NCBI GenBank assembly: GCA_023386155.1
Contig: JAEWKH010000016.1
Coordinates: 21,328-85,327, forward strand
Length of the DNA stretch: 64,000 nt
Source: Pseudomonadota bacterium
Lineage (GTDB): Bacteria; Pseudomonadota; Alphaproteobacteria; Rhizobiales; Beijerinckiaceae
Direction of reading: 5' to 3'
Under the pieces are notes generated by a model. The model made no database searches and was not told the origin of the DNA. It saw only the letters and a program-made list of their open reading frames with translations. Shown piece by piece: positions 33,245-42,154 of the stretch. Numbering within the stretch: position 1 is the stretch's first letter; each line of letters begins with the position of its first letter. The position numbers and the translations under genes are program-made.

Positions 33245-34542
33245 GGCACCCTGGCTCCGGCTTCCGCATCGCGCCGACGGAAGAGTTCGCGGAAGACGGG
33301 ATAGATCTCACGGCGGTGGTTCACCTTGCGCATCGCGAGGTTGGCCCCTTCTTCCTGCAGGGTCTCATAGGTCTGCCAGAGAGACGTCTTGTGATTGATG
33401 AATCCGGTCTGCATCCGGTCGCTGTCGCTGCCGACCTCGAGATAGGCATAGTACTGGCAGACAGGCAGGATCACATCGCGCAGCAGGGTGGCGCTGGTGG
33501 TGCCGTCGTTCGGCGAGTTGTCGCCGTCCGAGGCCTGGGCCGCGTAGATGTTCCACGCATCCGGCGAATAGCGCTCCTCCACGATCCGCTGCATCTCCCT
33601 CAGGGCCGAGGAAACCACCGTTCCGCCGGTCTCGGGGCTGTTGAAGAAGGTCTCCTCGTCCACCTCCTTGGCCTCATGGGTGTGGCGGATGAAGACGATC
33701 TCCACATGCTTGTAGCGCCGTGTCAGGAAGATGTAGAGCAGCATGTAGAAGCGCTTGGCCAGATCCTTCATGTGCTCGGTCATGGAGCCGGATACGTCCA
33801 TGAGGCAGAACATCACCGCCTGTGCCACGGGCCGCGCGACCGGCTCGAAGCGGCGGTAGCGCAGATCGATGGGGTCGATATAGGGAAAGCGCCTGCTGCG
33901 CTGCTGCAGTTGTTCGAGCTCCTGCTGCAACGCGGTCAGCCGCTCGGACGGCCCCTGCTCCTCGAGGCGGTCGATCTCTTCCTGAAGACGCCGCAGATCC
34001 TCGGCTTTGGGGCGCCGCATGGCGATGCGGCGGGACAGGGCATTGCGCATGGAACGCAGCAGGGCGAGGTTCACGGGAGAACCGGAGACCGTATAGCCGG
34101 CCCGCCTCAAGCCCTGCGTTTCCACGGTCGCGACGCGCCGCTTGGCGAGATCGGGCAGCTCCAGATCGTCGAGGAAAAGATCGAGAAACTCGTCGCGGGT
34201 CAGGACGAAGCGGAAATCGTCCTCGCCTTCCCCATTGTCGCCACCGGCCGCGCCAGCGCCACCACCGGGCGGCCGGTCGATGGTGTCGCCTTCCACGAAA
34301 CGCTTGTTGCCGGGAAGGATGTGATCATGCACTCCGCCCTCACCGGACCGCCGGAAACTGGGCTCGCGAACACCTTCGGCCGGGATCGAGACCTCCCCTC
34401 CCCGCTCGAGATCGGTGATGTCCCGATCGCCTGCGGTCTGGCGCACGGCCCGCTGAATCTGCGCCTTGGCACGGCGAAGAAAACGTTGGCGGTTGGCCAG
34501 ACTCTTGCCCCCTGGGTTGAGGCGCCGGTCGATGATGTACAT
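33241..34542 (-). CDS. YeaH/YhbH family protein (DUF444) with VWA-like domain
   Basis: Partner of the PrkA kinase in the conserved prkA-yeaH-spoVR set. The start MYIIDRRLNPGGKSLANRQR was chosen because it is the conserved N-terminus; an upstream extension of 20 codons overlaps prkA. The 433-residue protein has a charged N-terminal third and a VWA-like domain with a MIDAS-type motif, MDVSGSMTEHMKDLAKRF. IVFIRHTHEAKEVDEETFF and GGTVVSSALREM follow. It is probably a metal-binding adaptor for PrkA; the biochemical role is not established. Confidence 0.92.
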   Translation of the reverse strand: MYIIDRRLNPGGKSLANRQRFLRRAKAQIQRAVRQTAGDRDITDLERGGEVSIPAEGVREPSFRRSGEGGVHDHILPGNKRFVEGDTIDRPPGGGAGAAGGDNGEGEDDFRFVLTRDEFLDLFLDDLELPDLAKRRVATVETQGLRRAGYTVSGSPVNLALLRSMRNALSRRIAMRRPKAEDLRRLQEEIDRLEEQGPSERLTALQQELEQLQQRSRRFPYIDPIDLRYRRFEPVARPVAQAVMFCLMDVSGSMTEHMKDLAKRFYMLLYIFLTRRYKHVEIVFIRHTHEAKEVDEETFFNSPETGGTVVSSALREMQRIVEERYSPDAWNIYAAQASDGDNSPNDGTTSATLLRDVILPVCQYYAYLEVGSDSDRMQTGFINHKTSLWQTYETLQEEGANLAMRKVNHRREIYPVFRELFRRRDAEAGARVP

Positions 34543-34571
34543 AGGAACGCCTGATCTGCCTCCGTCTTCTG

Positions 34572-36518
34572 TCAGCCCGCCTGCTTCACGCGCATGTACC
34601 ATTCCACCAGGCGCCGGACCTGACGCTCGGTATAGCCCCGCTCCATCATCCGCAGCACGAACTCGCCGTGCTTCTTCTCGGTCTCGCTGTCCTTCTTGGA
34701 GCCGAAGCTGATCACGGGCAGCAATTCCTCGACCTGCGAGAACATGCGGCGCTCGATCACGTCGCGGATCTTCTCATAGCTCGTCCAGGACGGGTTACGG
34801 CCATGGTTGCCGGCCCGGGCGCGAAGCGAGAACTTCACGACCTCGTTGCGGAAATCCTTCGGATTGGCGATGCCGGCGGGCTTCTCGATCTTGGTCAGCT
34901 CCTGGTTCAGGAGTTCCCGGTTCAGGAGCTGGCCGGTATCGGGATCCTTGAAGTCCTGATCCTCGATCCAGGCATCCGCATAGGCCACGTAACGGTCGAA
35001 GAGGTTCTGGCCGTAATCGTGGTAGGATTCGAGATAGGCCTTCTGGATTTCGTGGCCGATGAAATCCGCGTAGCGCGGGGCCAGCTCGGCCTTGATGAAC
35101 TCCAGGTAACGGCGCTCCACGTCCTGGGGCAACTGCTCGCGCCTCAGGGATTGCTCGAGCACGTACATGAGGTGAACCGGATCGGCCGCGACCTCGATGG
35201 TATCGTGATTGAAGGTGGCGGACAGGACCTTGAAGGCGAAGCGGGTCGAGATGCCGTCCATGCCTTCGTCGACTCCCGCCGCATCCCGGTACTCCTGCAG
35301 GCTGCGCGCGCGGGGATCCACCTCGCGCAGGCTCTCGCCGTCATAGACGCGCATCTTGGAGTAGAAATTCGAATTCTCGTGCGCCCGCAGCCGTGACAGG
35401 ACGGAGAACCGCGCCAGCATCTCCAGCGTGGCCGGAGCGCAGGGCGCGCCTGCCAGTTCCGACCCACGGATCAGCTTCTCGTAGATCTTCTGCTCCTCCG
35501 TGACGCGCAGGCAGTAAGGCACCTTGATCACGTAGATGCGATCGATGAACGCCTCGTTGTTCTTGTTGGTGCGGAAGGTCTGCCACTCCGCCTCGTTGGA
35601 ATGGGCCAGGATGATGCCGCTGAACGGGATGGAGCCGATATTCTCGGTACCGACATAGTTTCCTTCCTGCGTGGCGGTCAGCAGGGGGTGAAGCATCTTG
35701 ATCGGCGCCTTGAACATCTCGACGAATTCGAGAATGCCCTGGTTGGCGCGGTTGAGGCCGCCGGAATAGCTGTAGGCGTCGGGATCGGCTTGGGACAGGG
35801 TCTCGAGCTTGCGGATATCGACCTTGCCGACGAGCGACGAGATATCCTGGTTGTTCTCGTCGCCGGGCTCCGTCTTGGCGATTGCGATTTGCCGCAGGCG
35901 GGACGGGTTGATCTTGATCACCCGGAACTTGGAGATGTCGCCCTTGAACTCGTCGAGACGCTTGACGGCCCAGGGGCTGAGCAAGTTGGTCAGGCGCCGC
36001 GGCGGGATGCCGTAGCGCTCCTCGAGCATCGGCCCCATCTGCTCCGGATCGAACAGGCCGAGCGGGCTCTCGAAGACCGGGCTGACCTCGTTGCCCGCCT
36101 TCAGGACATAGATGGGATTGACCTCCATCAGGGATTTCAGGCGCTCGGCAAGGGAGGACTTGCCGCCGCCGACAGGGCCGAGCAGATACAGGATCTGCTT
36201 GCGCTCCTCCAGGCCCTGGGCGGCGTGACGGAAGAAGCTCACGATCATCTCGATCGTCTCTTCCATGCCGTAGAATTCGGAGAAAGCCGGGTAAACCCGG
36301 ATCGTGCGGTTCATGAAGATGCGGCCGAGCCGCGCATCCTTTGACGTATCGACAAGCTGGGGCTCGCCGATCGCCGCCAGGATGCGCTCAGGAGCGCTCG
36401 CATACATCATGGGGTCGTCGCGGCACCCTTCCAGGTAGTCCGCCAGGGACATCTCCGCCTCGCGGCGGGTTTCATAGGTCTTCAAGAAACTCGAGAACAG
36501 GTCGTCGGAATGAAGCAT
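34572..36518 (-). CDS. prkA: PrkA family AAA+ protein / serine kinase (YeaG)
   Basis: PrkA/YeaG combines an AAA+ ATPase with a C-terminal PrkA kinase-like domain and is linked to starvation and stationary-phase stress. The roughly 648-residue protein carries Walker A GPVGGGKSSLAE, a long central region with GIILAHSNEAEWQTF, and C-terminal NHGRNPSWTSYEKIRDVIER. The start MLHSDDLF is preferred over one six codons upstream. It is first in the operon with yeaH and spoVR. No EcfG-type motif was found upstream. Confidence 0.93.
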   Translation of the reverse strand: MLHSDDLFSSFLKTYETRREAEMSLADYLEGCRDDPMMYASAPERILAAIGEPQLVDTSKDARLGRIFMNRTIRVYPAFSEFYGMEETIEMIVSFFRHAAQGLEERKQILYLLGPVGGGKSSLAERLKSLMEVNPIYVLKAGNEVSPVFESPLGLFDPEQMGPMLEERYGIPPRRLTNLLSPWAVKRLDEFKGDISKFRVIKINPSRLRQIAIAKTEPGDENNQDISSLVGKVDIRKLETLSQADPDAYSYSGGLNRANQGILEFVEMFKAPIKMLHPLLTATQEGNYVGTENIGSIPFSGIILAHSNEAEWQTFRTNKNNEAFIDRIYVIKVPYCLRVTEEQKIYEKLIRGSELAGAPCAPATLEMLARFSVLSRLRAHENSNFYSKMRVYDGESLREVDPRARSLQEYRDAAGVDEGMDGISTRFAFKVLSATFNHDTIEVAADPVHLMYVLEQSLRREQLPQDVERRYLEFIKAELAPRYADFIGHEIQKAYLESYHDYGQNLFDRYVAYADAWIEDQDFKDPDTGQLLNRELLNQELTKIEKPAGIANPKDFRNEVVKFSLRARAGNHGRNPSWTSYEKIRDVIERRMFSQVEELLPVISFGSKKDSETEKKHGEFVLRMMERGYTERQVRRLVEWYMRVKQAG

Positions 36519-37083
36519 GGCGCCACCGAAATCCAATCCCTCTCAGAGACAACTATTGTGCACCGCTAAGGTTGCCCAGACCATGCGATACTATGATGCG
36601 GTCGAAATGATGCGGCTTACTCCTTTTGTCATAGCGGAGAATAAGCATGTCGCGACGGGTTCGGCTCTGTTCGGGCTGCCCCGCGCACTTGAAAATATGC
36701 CCGCCCTCGACAGATAGCCTCGCGGATTGCGGGCAGGACAGCAAGTTAAAGTTTCCCGATGCCCCCTGAAATCCACTGTGCCGCATTGCCGCCTTCAGGC
36801 TCGGCCCGGCTTTCCATGAGACGCAGCAAGGCCTTAAGAAAGAGTGGCAATGCCGGCCCGAGAATACCAGGAGCAACCGGGTCAACTGAGCGTGACCATG
36901 CGCGAAATGCACCGTCACTTGATACCGGCAGCCGGCTGAATCTCCCTTGAACAAAGCGCATGCCGATCCGTTGACGCCGAGCCGATCGAGCCTATCGTCT
37001 TGGGTGCCCCAACGTCCGGCAGGATCCATCGCACTGCGGTATGACCTGCGCCTCTAGACCCTTCACAACCGGAGAACATTCCC
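36519..37083. other. Non-coding gap between divergent prkA and alcohol dehydrogenase genes
   Basis: About 565 nt of normal to slightly lower GC. Open frames on the minus strand (for example around 36746-36961) have Cys/Pro/Arg-rich products without recognisable motifs, and I treat them as chance. The promoters of both neighbours should lie here. No repeat or RNA gene recognised. Confidence 0.45.
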
Positions 37084-38148
37084 GTGACCAAAGCTTTCGG
37101 CTACGCCGCCCAGGATGCGGCCACCCCGCTCGCCCCCTTCAGCTTCGAACGTCGGGAACCCCGCGAGAACGACGTTCAGATCGAGATCCTCTATTGCGGC
37201 GTCTGCCATTCCGATCTTCACACCGCCCGCGCGGAATGGGGTGGCACTCTCTATCCCTGTGTGCCAGGCCACGAGATCGTCGGCCGCGTCACGCAGGTCG
37301 GGCCAGGCGTCCTGAAGTTCAAGGAAGGCGACCTTGTCGGCGTCGGCTGCATGGTCGATTCCTGCCGCACCTGCCACAGCTGTCGCGAGGGCCTGGAGCA
37401 GTATTGCGAGGTCGGCTTCACGGGCACCTATAACGGGCCGGAGCAGGGCACGGGCGCCAATACCTATGGCGGCTATTCGAACAGCATCGTGGTTGACGAG
37501 AGCTTCGTCCTGAGAGTGCCCGAGGGCATGGATCTGGCCGCGGCAGCGCCCCTTCTCTGCGCGGGAATAACCACCTTCTCGCCCCTGCGCCGCTGGCGCG
37601 TGCAACCAGGCCAGAAGGTCGGCGTGGTCGGTCTCGGAGGCTTGGGCCACATGGCTGTCAAGCTCGCGCGCGCCATGGGCGCGCACGTGGTGCTATTCAC
37701 CACTTCCCCCGGCAAGCGGGAGGACGCCCTCGCCCTCGGGGCGCACGAGGTGGTCGTGTCCAGGGATCCGGACGCCATGAAGGAGCACGTCAACAGCTTC
37801 AACCTCATCCTCGACACCGTCGCGGCCCCGCACGACCTGGACAGCTATCTCGTGCTCCTCGCCCGCGACGGCGCCATGGTGCTCGTCGGCGCTCCGGCCG
37901 AGCCGCACCCGGCCACGACGGTGTTCAACCTGATCATGAAGCGGCGCCAGCTTGCCGGCTCCCTGATCGGCGGCATCGCCGAGACGCAGGAGATGCTCGA
38001 TTTCTGTGCCCAGCACGGGATTACGGCCGAGATCGAGATCATCCCGATTCAGAAGATCAACGAGGCCTACGAGCGGATGCTCAAGAGCGACGTGAAATAC
38101 CGCTTCGTCATCGACATGGCATCGCTGAAGCAGGAAGCCGCGGCCTAA
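37084..38148 (+). CDS. Zinc-dependent NAD(P) alcohol dehydrogenase (YahK/cinnamyl type)
   Basis: Medium-chain dehydrogenase that reduces aldehydes or oxidises alcohols. The 354-residue product has catalytic zinc ligands in YCGVCHSDLHTARAEWG and PGHEIVGRVTQVG. The structural zinc loop is MVDSCRTCHSCREGLEQYC, and the nucleotide fold is VGVVGLGGLGHMAVKLARAM. The pattern is that of the YahK/AdhA group of broad aldehyde reductases. The GTG start has CCGGAGAA about 7 nt upstream. It stands alone; with the nearby catalase and stress genes, detoxification of aldehydes is plausible. Confidence 0.92.
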   Translation: MTKAFGYAAQDAATPLAPFSFERREPRENDVQIEILYCGVCHSDLHTARAEWGGTLYPCVPGHEIVGRVTQVGPGVLKFKEGDLVGVGCMVDSCRTCHSCREGLEQYCEVGFTGTYNGPEQGTGANTYGGYSNSIVVDESFVLRVPEGMDLAAAAPLLCAGITTFSPLRRWRVQPGQKVGVVGLGGLGHMAVKLARAMGAHVVLFTTSPGKREDALALGAHEVVVSRDPDAMKEHVNSFNLILDTVAAPHDLDSYLVLLARDGAMVLVGAPAEPHPATTVFNLIMKRRQLAGSLIGGIAETQEMLDFCAQHGITAEIEIIPIQKINEAYERMLKSDVKYRFVIDMASLKQEAAA

Positions 38149-38303
38149 ATCCCTGCCCCGATGCCGGCTGGAAGCGGCCGGGGCTTCGGGGCTGGGCGGG
38201 ATCGCCCAGGCCGGAAGCTGACCGCGAACCCGGGCAGGTCGCTCGCCATCGTGGACGCGGGCGCCAGCCTGTCCGGGCGCTCATTCGGGGCCGGACAGGC
38301 TGG

Positions 38304-38342
38304 CTAGAGCATCGGACGTGAAAAGTGGGTCCGATGCTCTAG
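38304..38342. repeat. CTAGAGCATCGG...CCGATGCTCTAG palindromic repeat
   Basis: Compact 39-nt member of the repeat family with near-perfect 12- to 13-bp arms and a GTGAAAAGTGGG centre. It ends 2 nt before an EcfG-like promoter motif. Confidence 0.85.
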
Positions 38343-38344
38343 CA

Positions 38345-38370
38345 GGAACAAGGGAAAGTTCCTGCCCGTT
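38345..38370 (+). promoter_or_regulatory. Consensus EcfG promoter before the second BrkB/YihY gene
   Basis: GGAAC at 38345-38349, 17 nt, CGTT at 38367-38370: an exact match to the EcfG consensus, about 62 nt before the ATG at 38432. It also argues against the longer reading frame that would start upstream at 38318. Confidence 0.62.
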
Positions 38371-38431
38371 AACGGCCAAGTCAACCTGCTCGCGGTGCCG
38401 GGCCGCATTGCCCGGCGGGATCGGTTCTTGC

Positions 38432-39334
38432 ATGCTCTCCGAGACATGGCGGCTCTTGAAAGTGGCGGCTGCCGGCTGGTGGAACGACCGCGCCATGAGC
38501 CTTGGTGCCTCCATCGCCTTCTTCACCGTCTTCTCTCTTGCCCCCATTCTGCTCGCCGCCATCGCGATCGCCGGGCTAGCCTTCGGGCGGGAGGCGGCAC
38601 AGGGGGCCATCGTGGCCGAACTCGGCGGCATGATCGGAACCAACGAGGCTTCGGCCCTCGAAACCATGATCGCCAGCGCGGGCAATGTGGGATCCGGCAT
38701 CATCGGCACGACGGTCGGGATCGTCACCTTTCTTCTCCTGGTGACCGGCGCGGTCGTCGAACTCCAGGACGACCTCAACATCATCTGGAAGGCGAAGCCG
38801 CCCGCGAGCTATGGAATCCTGGACTTCCTCCGCACCCGGTTCGTGAGCCTTGCCCTGGTGCTGGGGATCGGCTTCCTGCTGCTCGTCTCGCTCGTCATCG
38901 ATACGGGCCTGACGGCCGTCGGGCATTACCTCGAGGCCAATTTCTCGGGCGCGTCGATCATCCTGCGCTTTCTCAACAGCCTCGTGGCCTTCGCCATCGC
39001 GACCCTCCTGTTCGCGATGATGTTCAAGCTCCTGCCGGCCGTGGAGCTGCGCTGGAGCGATGTCTGGACCGGCTCGCTGGTCACCGCGCTCCTGTTCACC
39101 CTCGGCAAGTTCCTGATCGGGTACTATCTCGGCAAGAGCAACGTCGCGTCGAGCTACGGCGCCGCGGCCTCCATCATCACGATCCTGCTCTGGATCTATT
39201 ATTCGTCCCTGATCCTGCTGTTCGGCGCCGAATTCACGAAAGCCTATGCCGAGAGCCGCGGCAGCCTGGGATCGGGGCGTGCCAGGGAGGCCCGACGAGA
39301 AACGGGCCGGGAGATCCCGGCCCGTTCCCCATGA
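38432..39334 (+). CDS. YihY/BrkB family inner-membrane protein (second copy)
   Basis: Paralogue of the protein at 29367-30557 but shorter (300 residues) and without the long N-terminal tail. It starts MLSETWRLLKVAAAGWWNDR, with the core SIAFFTVFSLAPILLAAIAI, FLRTRFVSLALVLGIGFLL and SYGAAASIITILLWIYYSSL, about six membrane helices. The C-terminus is polar. The start is chosen downstream of a palindromic repeat and an EcfG-type promoter. The last codons contain the stem of a terminator that serves the convergent catalase gene. Confidence 0.88.
   Translation: MLSETWRLLKVAAAGWWNDRAMSLGASIAFFTVFSLAPILLAAIAIAGLAFGREAAQGAIVAELGGMIGTNEASALETMIASAGNVGSGIIGTTVGIVTFLLLVTGAVVELQDDLNIIWKAKPPASYGILDFLRTRFVSLALVLGIGFLLLVSLVIDTGLTAVGHYLEANFSGASIILRFLNSLVAFAIATLLFAMMFKLLPAVELRWSDVWTGSLVTALLFTLGKFLIGYYLGKSNVASSYGAAASIITILLWIYYSSLILLFGAEFTKAYAESRGSLGSGRAREARRETGREIPARSP
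39301..39326 (-). terminator. Terminator stem for katalase gene, inside the end of the yihY copy
   Basis: AACGGGCCGGGA, two bases, TCCCGGCCCGTT: a perfect 12-bp stem. On the minus strand it follows the catalase stop by about 24 nt and continues with TTTCTC. It is embedded in the last codons of the convergent gene. Confidence 0.6.
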
Positions 39335-39349
39335 ATCATGGCCTGAGGC

Positions 39350-41065
39350 CTATTCCGCCGCCTGTCCCATGGCCGGGGCGGTCGGGACGTTGCGCATGCC
39401 GCCCAGGACCTCCTCGGCCGAGGCCTTGTAGTTCTTTACGGAACTCGTCCACTGGCCCCACACGGTCGGGTCGATCTTGTCGCCGTTCCTGCCGAGATTC
39501 TGCAGGCGGCGCTTGTCCTCCTCGGTCAGGACCTGCTTCGGCAGCGGCGGAAGGTTGCGGACGTCGTCGGCCGAGATGCCGAGCATCTTCCCGACCCGGG
39601 TGCCGTAGTCGTCGTGCACCATCAGGAAGTGCCATACCATGCGCTCCTGCACGTCGCGCTCGCACTGCCCCAGCAAGGTGCCCATGTTGAGGACGAGGTC
39701 GTCGCGCTCCCAATCCATCATGGTGCAGTAGCGGCCGCGGGCATGGATGTAATCGTTGCGCCGCTCGATGACGCTGCGGGTCAGCCGCCCGCGGATCTCC
39801 GGCGGGTTGTTCGGCTCCTCGCGGGGCGACTCGTGCAGGCCGTTATGGATCGACGGCTCGAAATTCACGTGCGGGTTCTGCCCCGGCGCCAGATCGCGGC
39901 GGTAGGACATCTGCCCGCCGTTCAGGTTGGTCGATACCCTGGCATTCTTGGCCTGGTTCACCGGCAGCTGCAGGTAGTTCGTGCCAACCCGGTAGCGCTG
40001 GGTGTCGGAATAGGAGAAGGTCCGGCCCACCAGCATCTTGTCGTCCGAGAAGTCGAGCCCGTCCACCAGCACGCCGGTGCCCATGGCGATCTGCTCGTTC
40101 TCGTTGAAATGATCTTCCACATTGCGATTCAGGGTCATGACGCCCACGTGCCGCAACGGAAAGTCCTTCTCCGGCCAGATCTTAGTGTCGTCCAGCGGAT
40201 CCCAGTCGAGTTCCGGATGGTCGTGGTCTTCCATGATCTGCACATACATGTCCCACTGGGGGTGTTCCCCGCGCTCGATGGCCTCGTAGAGGTCCTTGGA
40301 GGCCGAGCCGAGATCCTGCCCCTGCACCTTGGCCGCCTCCTCGGCGGTCAGGCTGGCGAGGCCGCAGCGAGGGTGGAAGTGGTATTTCACCAGCACGGTG
40401 TCGCCCTGGGCGTTCACCATCTTGTAGGTGTTGACGCCGAACCCCTCCATGTGCCGGTAGCTCGCCGGGATCCCGCGCGGGCTGAACAGATGGGTCAGCA
40501 TGTGCATGGATTCGGGCGACTGGCTCATGAAGTCGAAGATGCGGTTCGGCTCCTGGCGGAAGGTGACGGGATCCGGCTTCAGGGAGTGAATCACATCTGG
40601 AAACTTGATGGCATCGCGAATGAAGAAAACTGCCAGATTGTTGCCAACCAGATCCCAATTACCGTCTTCGGTGTAGAACTTCACCGCGAAGCCGCGCGGA
40701 TCGCGGGCGACCTCGGAGGAATCGCGGCCGCCGATCACGGTCGAAAAGCGGATGGCCAGCGGGGTCTTCTTGCCGGCGGTCTGGAACAGCTTGGCGCGGG
40801 TATACTTCGAGGCTGGATCATCGCCGATCTTGCCGGTCACCTCGAGCTCGCCATAGCACACGAAGCCGCGGGCATGGACGACCCGCTCCGGAATGCGCTC
40901 CCGGTCGAAATGGGTGATCTTCTCAAGGAACTGGTAATTCTCCAGCGTGGCCGGACCGCGGCTGCCGACGGTCCGCTGGGCCTGGTTGTTGGCGATCGGA
41001 TGTCCCTGCCTGTTCGTCAGGACCCGTTCGGACGTATCCGCAGGCGCTTTAGGGTTCTTGGCCAT
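39350..41065 (-). CDS. Monofunctional heme catalase
   Basis: Breaks down hydrogen peroxide to water and oxygen. The 571-residue protein shows the distal His64 in PERVVHARGFVCYGE, the catalytic Asn in NWDLVGNNLAVFFIRD and the proximal heme Tyr in RTFSYSDTQRYRVG. FNENEQIAMGTG and other small-subunit catalase text follow. The length is above that of typical clade 3 enzymes (about 480-500) because of a C-terminal extension of about 80 residues. The start with GGGAG 7 nt upstream is preferred over an ATG 12 codons earlier. It is divergent from the HlyU gene only in position, being on the same strand with 240 nt between. Confidence 0.95.
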   Translation of the reverse strand: MAKNPKAPADTSERVLTNRQGHPIANNQAQRTVGSRGPATLENYQFLEKITHFDRERIPERVVHARGFVCYGELEVTGKIGDDPASKYTRAKLFQTAGKKTPLAIRFSTVIGGRDSSEVARDPRGFAVKFYTEDGNWDLVGNNLAVFFIRDAIKFPDVIHSLKPDPVTFRQEPNRIFDFMSQSPESMHMLTHLFSPRGIPASYRHMEGFGVNTYKMVNAQGDTVLVKYHFHPRCGLASLTAEEAAKVQGQDLGSASKDLYEAIERGEHPQWDMYVQIMEDHDHPELDWDPLDDTKIWPEKDFPLRHVGVMTLNRNVEDHFNENEQIAMGTGVLVDGLDFSDDKMLVGRTFSYSDTQRYRVGTNYLQLPVNQAKNARVSTNLNGGQMSYRRDLAPGQNPHVNFEPSIHNGLHESPREEPNNPPEIRGRLTRSVIERRNDYIHARGRYCTMMDWERDDLVLNMGTLLGQCERDVQERMVWHFLMVHDDYGTRVGKMLGISADDVRNLPPLPKQVLTEEDKRRLQNLGRNGDKIDPTVWGQWTSSVKNYKASAEEVLGGMRNVPTAPAMGQAAE

Positions 41066-41116
41066 GGCGATCTCCCTTGAATGACCGGTTGATTGCGACA
41101 CGCCCCCCCGCGAGAT

Positions 41117-41130
41117 CGTAAGAACTTACG
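41117..41130. promoter_or_regulatory. Small inverted repeat upstream of the catalase gene
   Basis: CGTAAG-AA-CTTACG, 52-65 nt before the catalase start. It could be a repressor or activator site; it does not resemble the known OxyR pattern. Weak evidence. Confidence 0.3.
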
Positions 41131-41306
41131 CCAATCAGCGCCAATCGATAATTCTGAGATCCATGATCAGTTTATCTGATTGAGAACCGTTCGCAGTTGA
41201 AGGGCCTGTTTGCGAAGGCAACATCCGCCGTCCGCAAAGGTTGCGCGTCCCGTGTCGATCCGGCGCAACGCGGCTCAGGTCAGGGAGGGTTTAAAGGCAG
41301 GCCCTC

Positions 41307-41603
41307 TCAACGGAAGATGCGATCGCCCTGCTCGTCGATGATCTGCTTGCCCTTGGTGATCGCGAAAGAGGCGGCCTCGTCCTTGCTAGGGTGGGTCTCG
41401 GCCCGAACGAACCGGTGCTCCTTCATGCCCGTCTCGAAGTCCTTCTCGATCACTCCGGCCGTCTGAAACCCGCCCCTGGCGGAATACGGCGCCGGCCGGA
41501 TGCGGAATCCCTTGTATTCCACGGCCTCGGCGGGTTCCCCAGGCTCGTCCGCACGGCTCCCGCCTGCGAGCCGCCCCCAGATGTCTTTCAAGAACGATGC
41601 CAT
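41307..41603 (-). CDS. HlyU family protein
   Basis: Small protein of the alphaproteobacterial HlyU family, annotated as transcriptional regulators although the function of this branch is not established. The 98-residue product contains the family block KGFRIRPAPYSARGGFQTAG followed by KEHRFVRAETHPSKDEA and KGKQIIDEQGDRIF. The N-terminal 30 residues are variable. No helix-turn-helix is evident from the sequence. It stands alone upstream of the catalase gene, transcribed the same way. Confidence 0.82.
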   Translation of the reverse strand: MASFLKDIWGRLAGGSRADEPGEPAEAVEYKGFRIRPAPYSARGGFQTAGVIEKDFETGMKEHRFVRAETHPSKDEAASFAITKGKQIIDEQGDRIFR

Positions 41604-41795
41604 CGCTTCCCCTGAAGAAGGGTTGATTCGAGAGGCTGCAGCATAGCCGGGACACTCCCGGGGAGCGAATCCTCCAGCGGTCCCATCACGATCGGATGAT
41701 CGGGACAGGTCCCGCCTTCAAACGCCTTGACGCCCGGCACCCTCCGGCCAACTCTGGCTGCCTGATCTGATATTCATGAGATGCAGAGGTCCGTC

Positions 41796-42149
41796 ATGAA
41801 GCTTCCTCTGTTCGGATTATGCCTTGCCGGGGCGCTCCTGACCGGCGGCCTTGCCTTCGCCCATCACGGCTGGGGCAGCTACGATGCGGGCCGGATCATG
41901 ACGATCTCCGGCAATGTCGAGCGGGCCGATTGGCAGAACCCCCATGTCATGCTGGTCGTGCCGCACCAGGGCAAGAACTGGGAGGCCGTGCTTGCGCCGC
42001 CGTTCCGCATGAGCGCGCGCGGGCTGAGCCCCGACATGCTCGAGCCGGGTACCCAGGTGAGGCTCGAAGGCTATCCCTCCACCCGCGTGGCGACGGAAAT
42101 GAGAGCCGAGCGGATCATCGTGAGCGGCAAGACCTACGAACTGCGCTGA
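41796..42149 (+). CDS. Exported DUF6152-like protein
   Basis: Small periplasmic protein of unknown function. A signal peptide (LFGLCLAGALLTGGLAFA) is followed by HHGWGSYDAGRIMTISGNVE and RADWQNPHVMLVV, a pattern I associate with the DUF6152 family. A beta-rich end (PGTQVRLEGYPS, KTYELR) suggests a small OB-like domain. The ATG at 41796 has AGAGG 6 nt upstream and is preferred to one five codons earlier. It is followed after 5 nt by a membrane protein gene, so the two are probably co-expressed. Confidence 0.72.
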   Translation: MKLPLFGLCLAGALLTGGLAFAHHGWGSYDAGRIMTISGNVERADWQNPHVMLVVPHQGKNWEAVLAPPFRMSARGLSPDMLEPGTQVRLEGYPSTRVATEMRAERIIVSGKTYELR

Positions 42150-42154
42150 GGCTC

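Noticed and set aside
36553..37029. A 158-codon minus-strand frame upstream of prkA
   Set aside because: Cys-, Ser- and Arg-rich product with no family resemblance, and it covers the expected promoter area of prkA.
41117..41200. An OxyR-type operator before the catalase gene
   Set aside because: No ATAG-N7-CTAT-like pattern could be aligned; only a short CGTAAG/CTTACG repeat remains.
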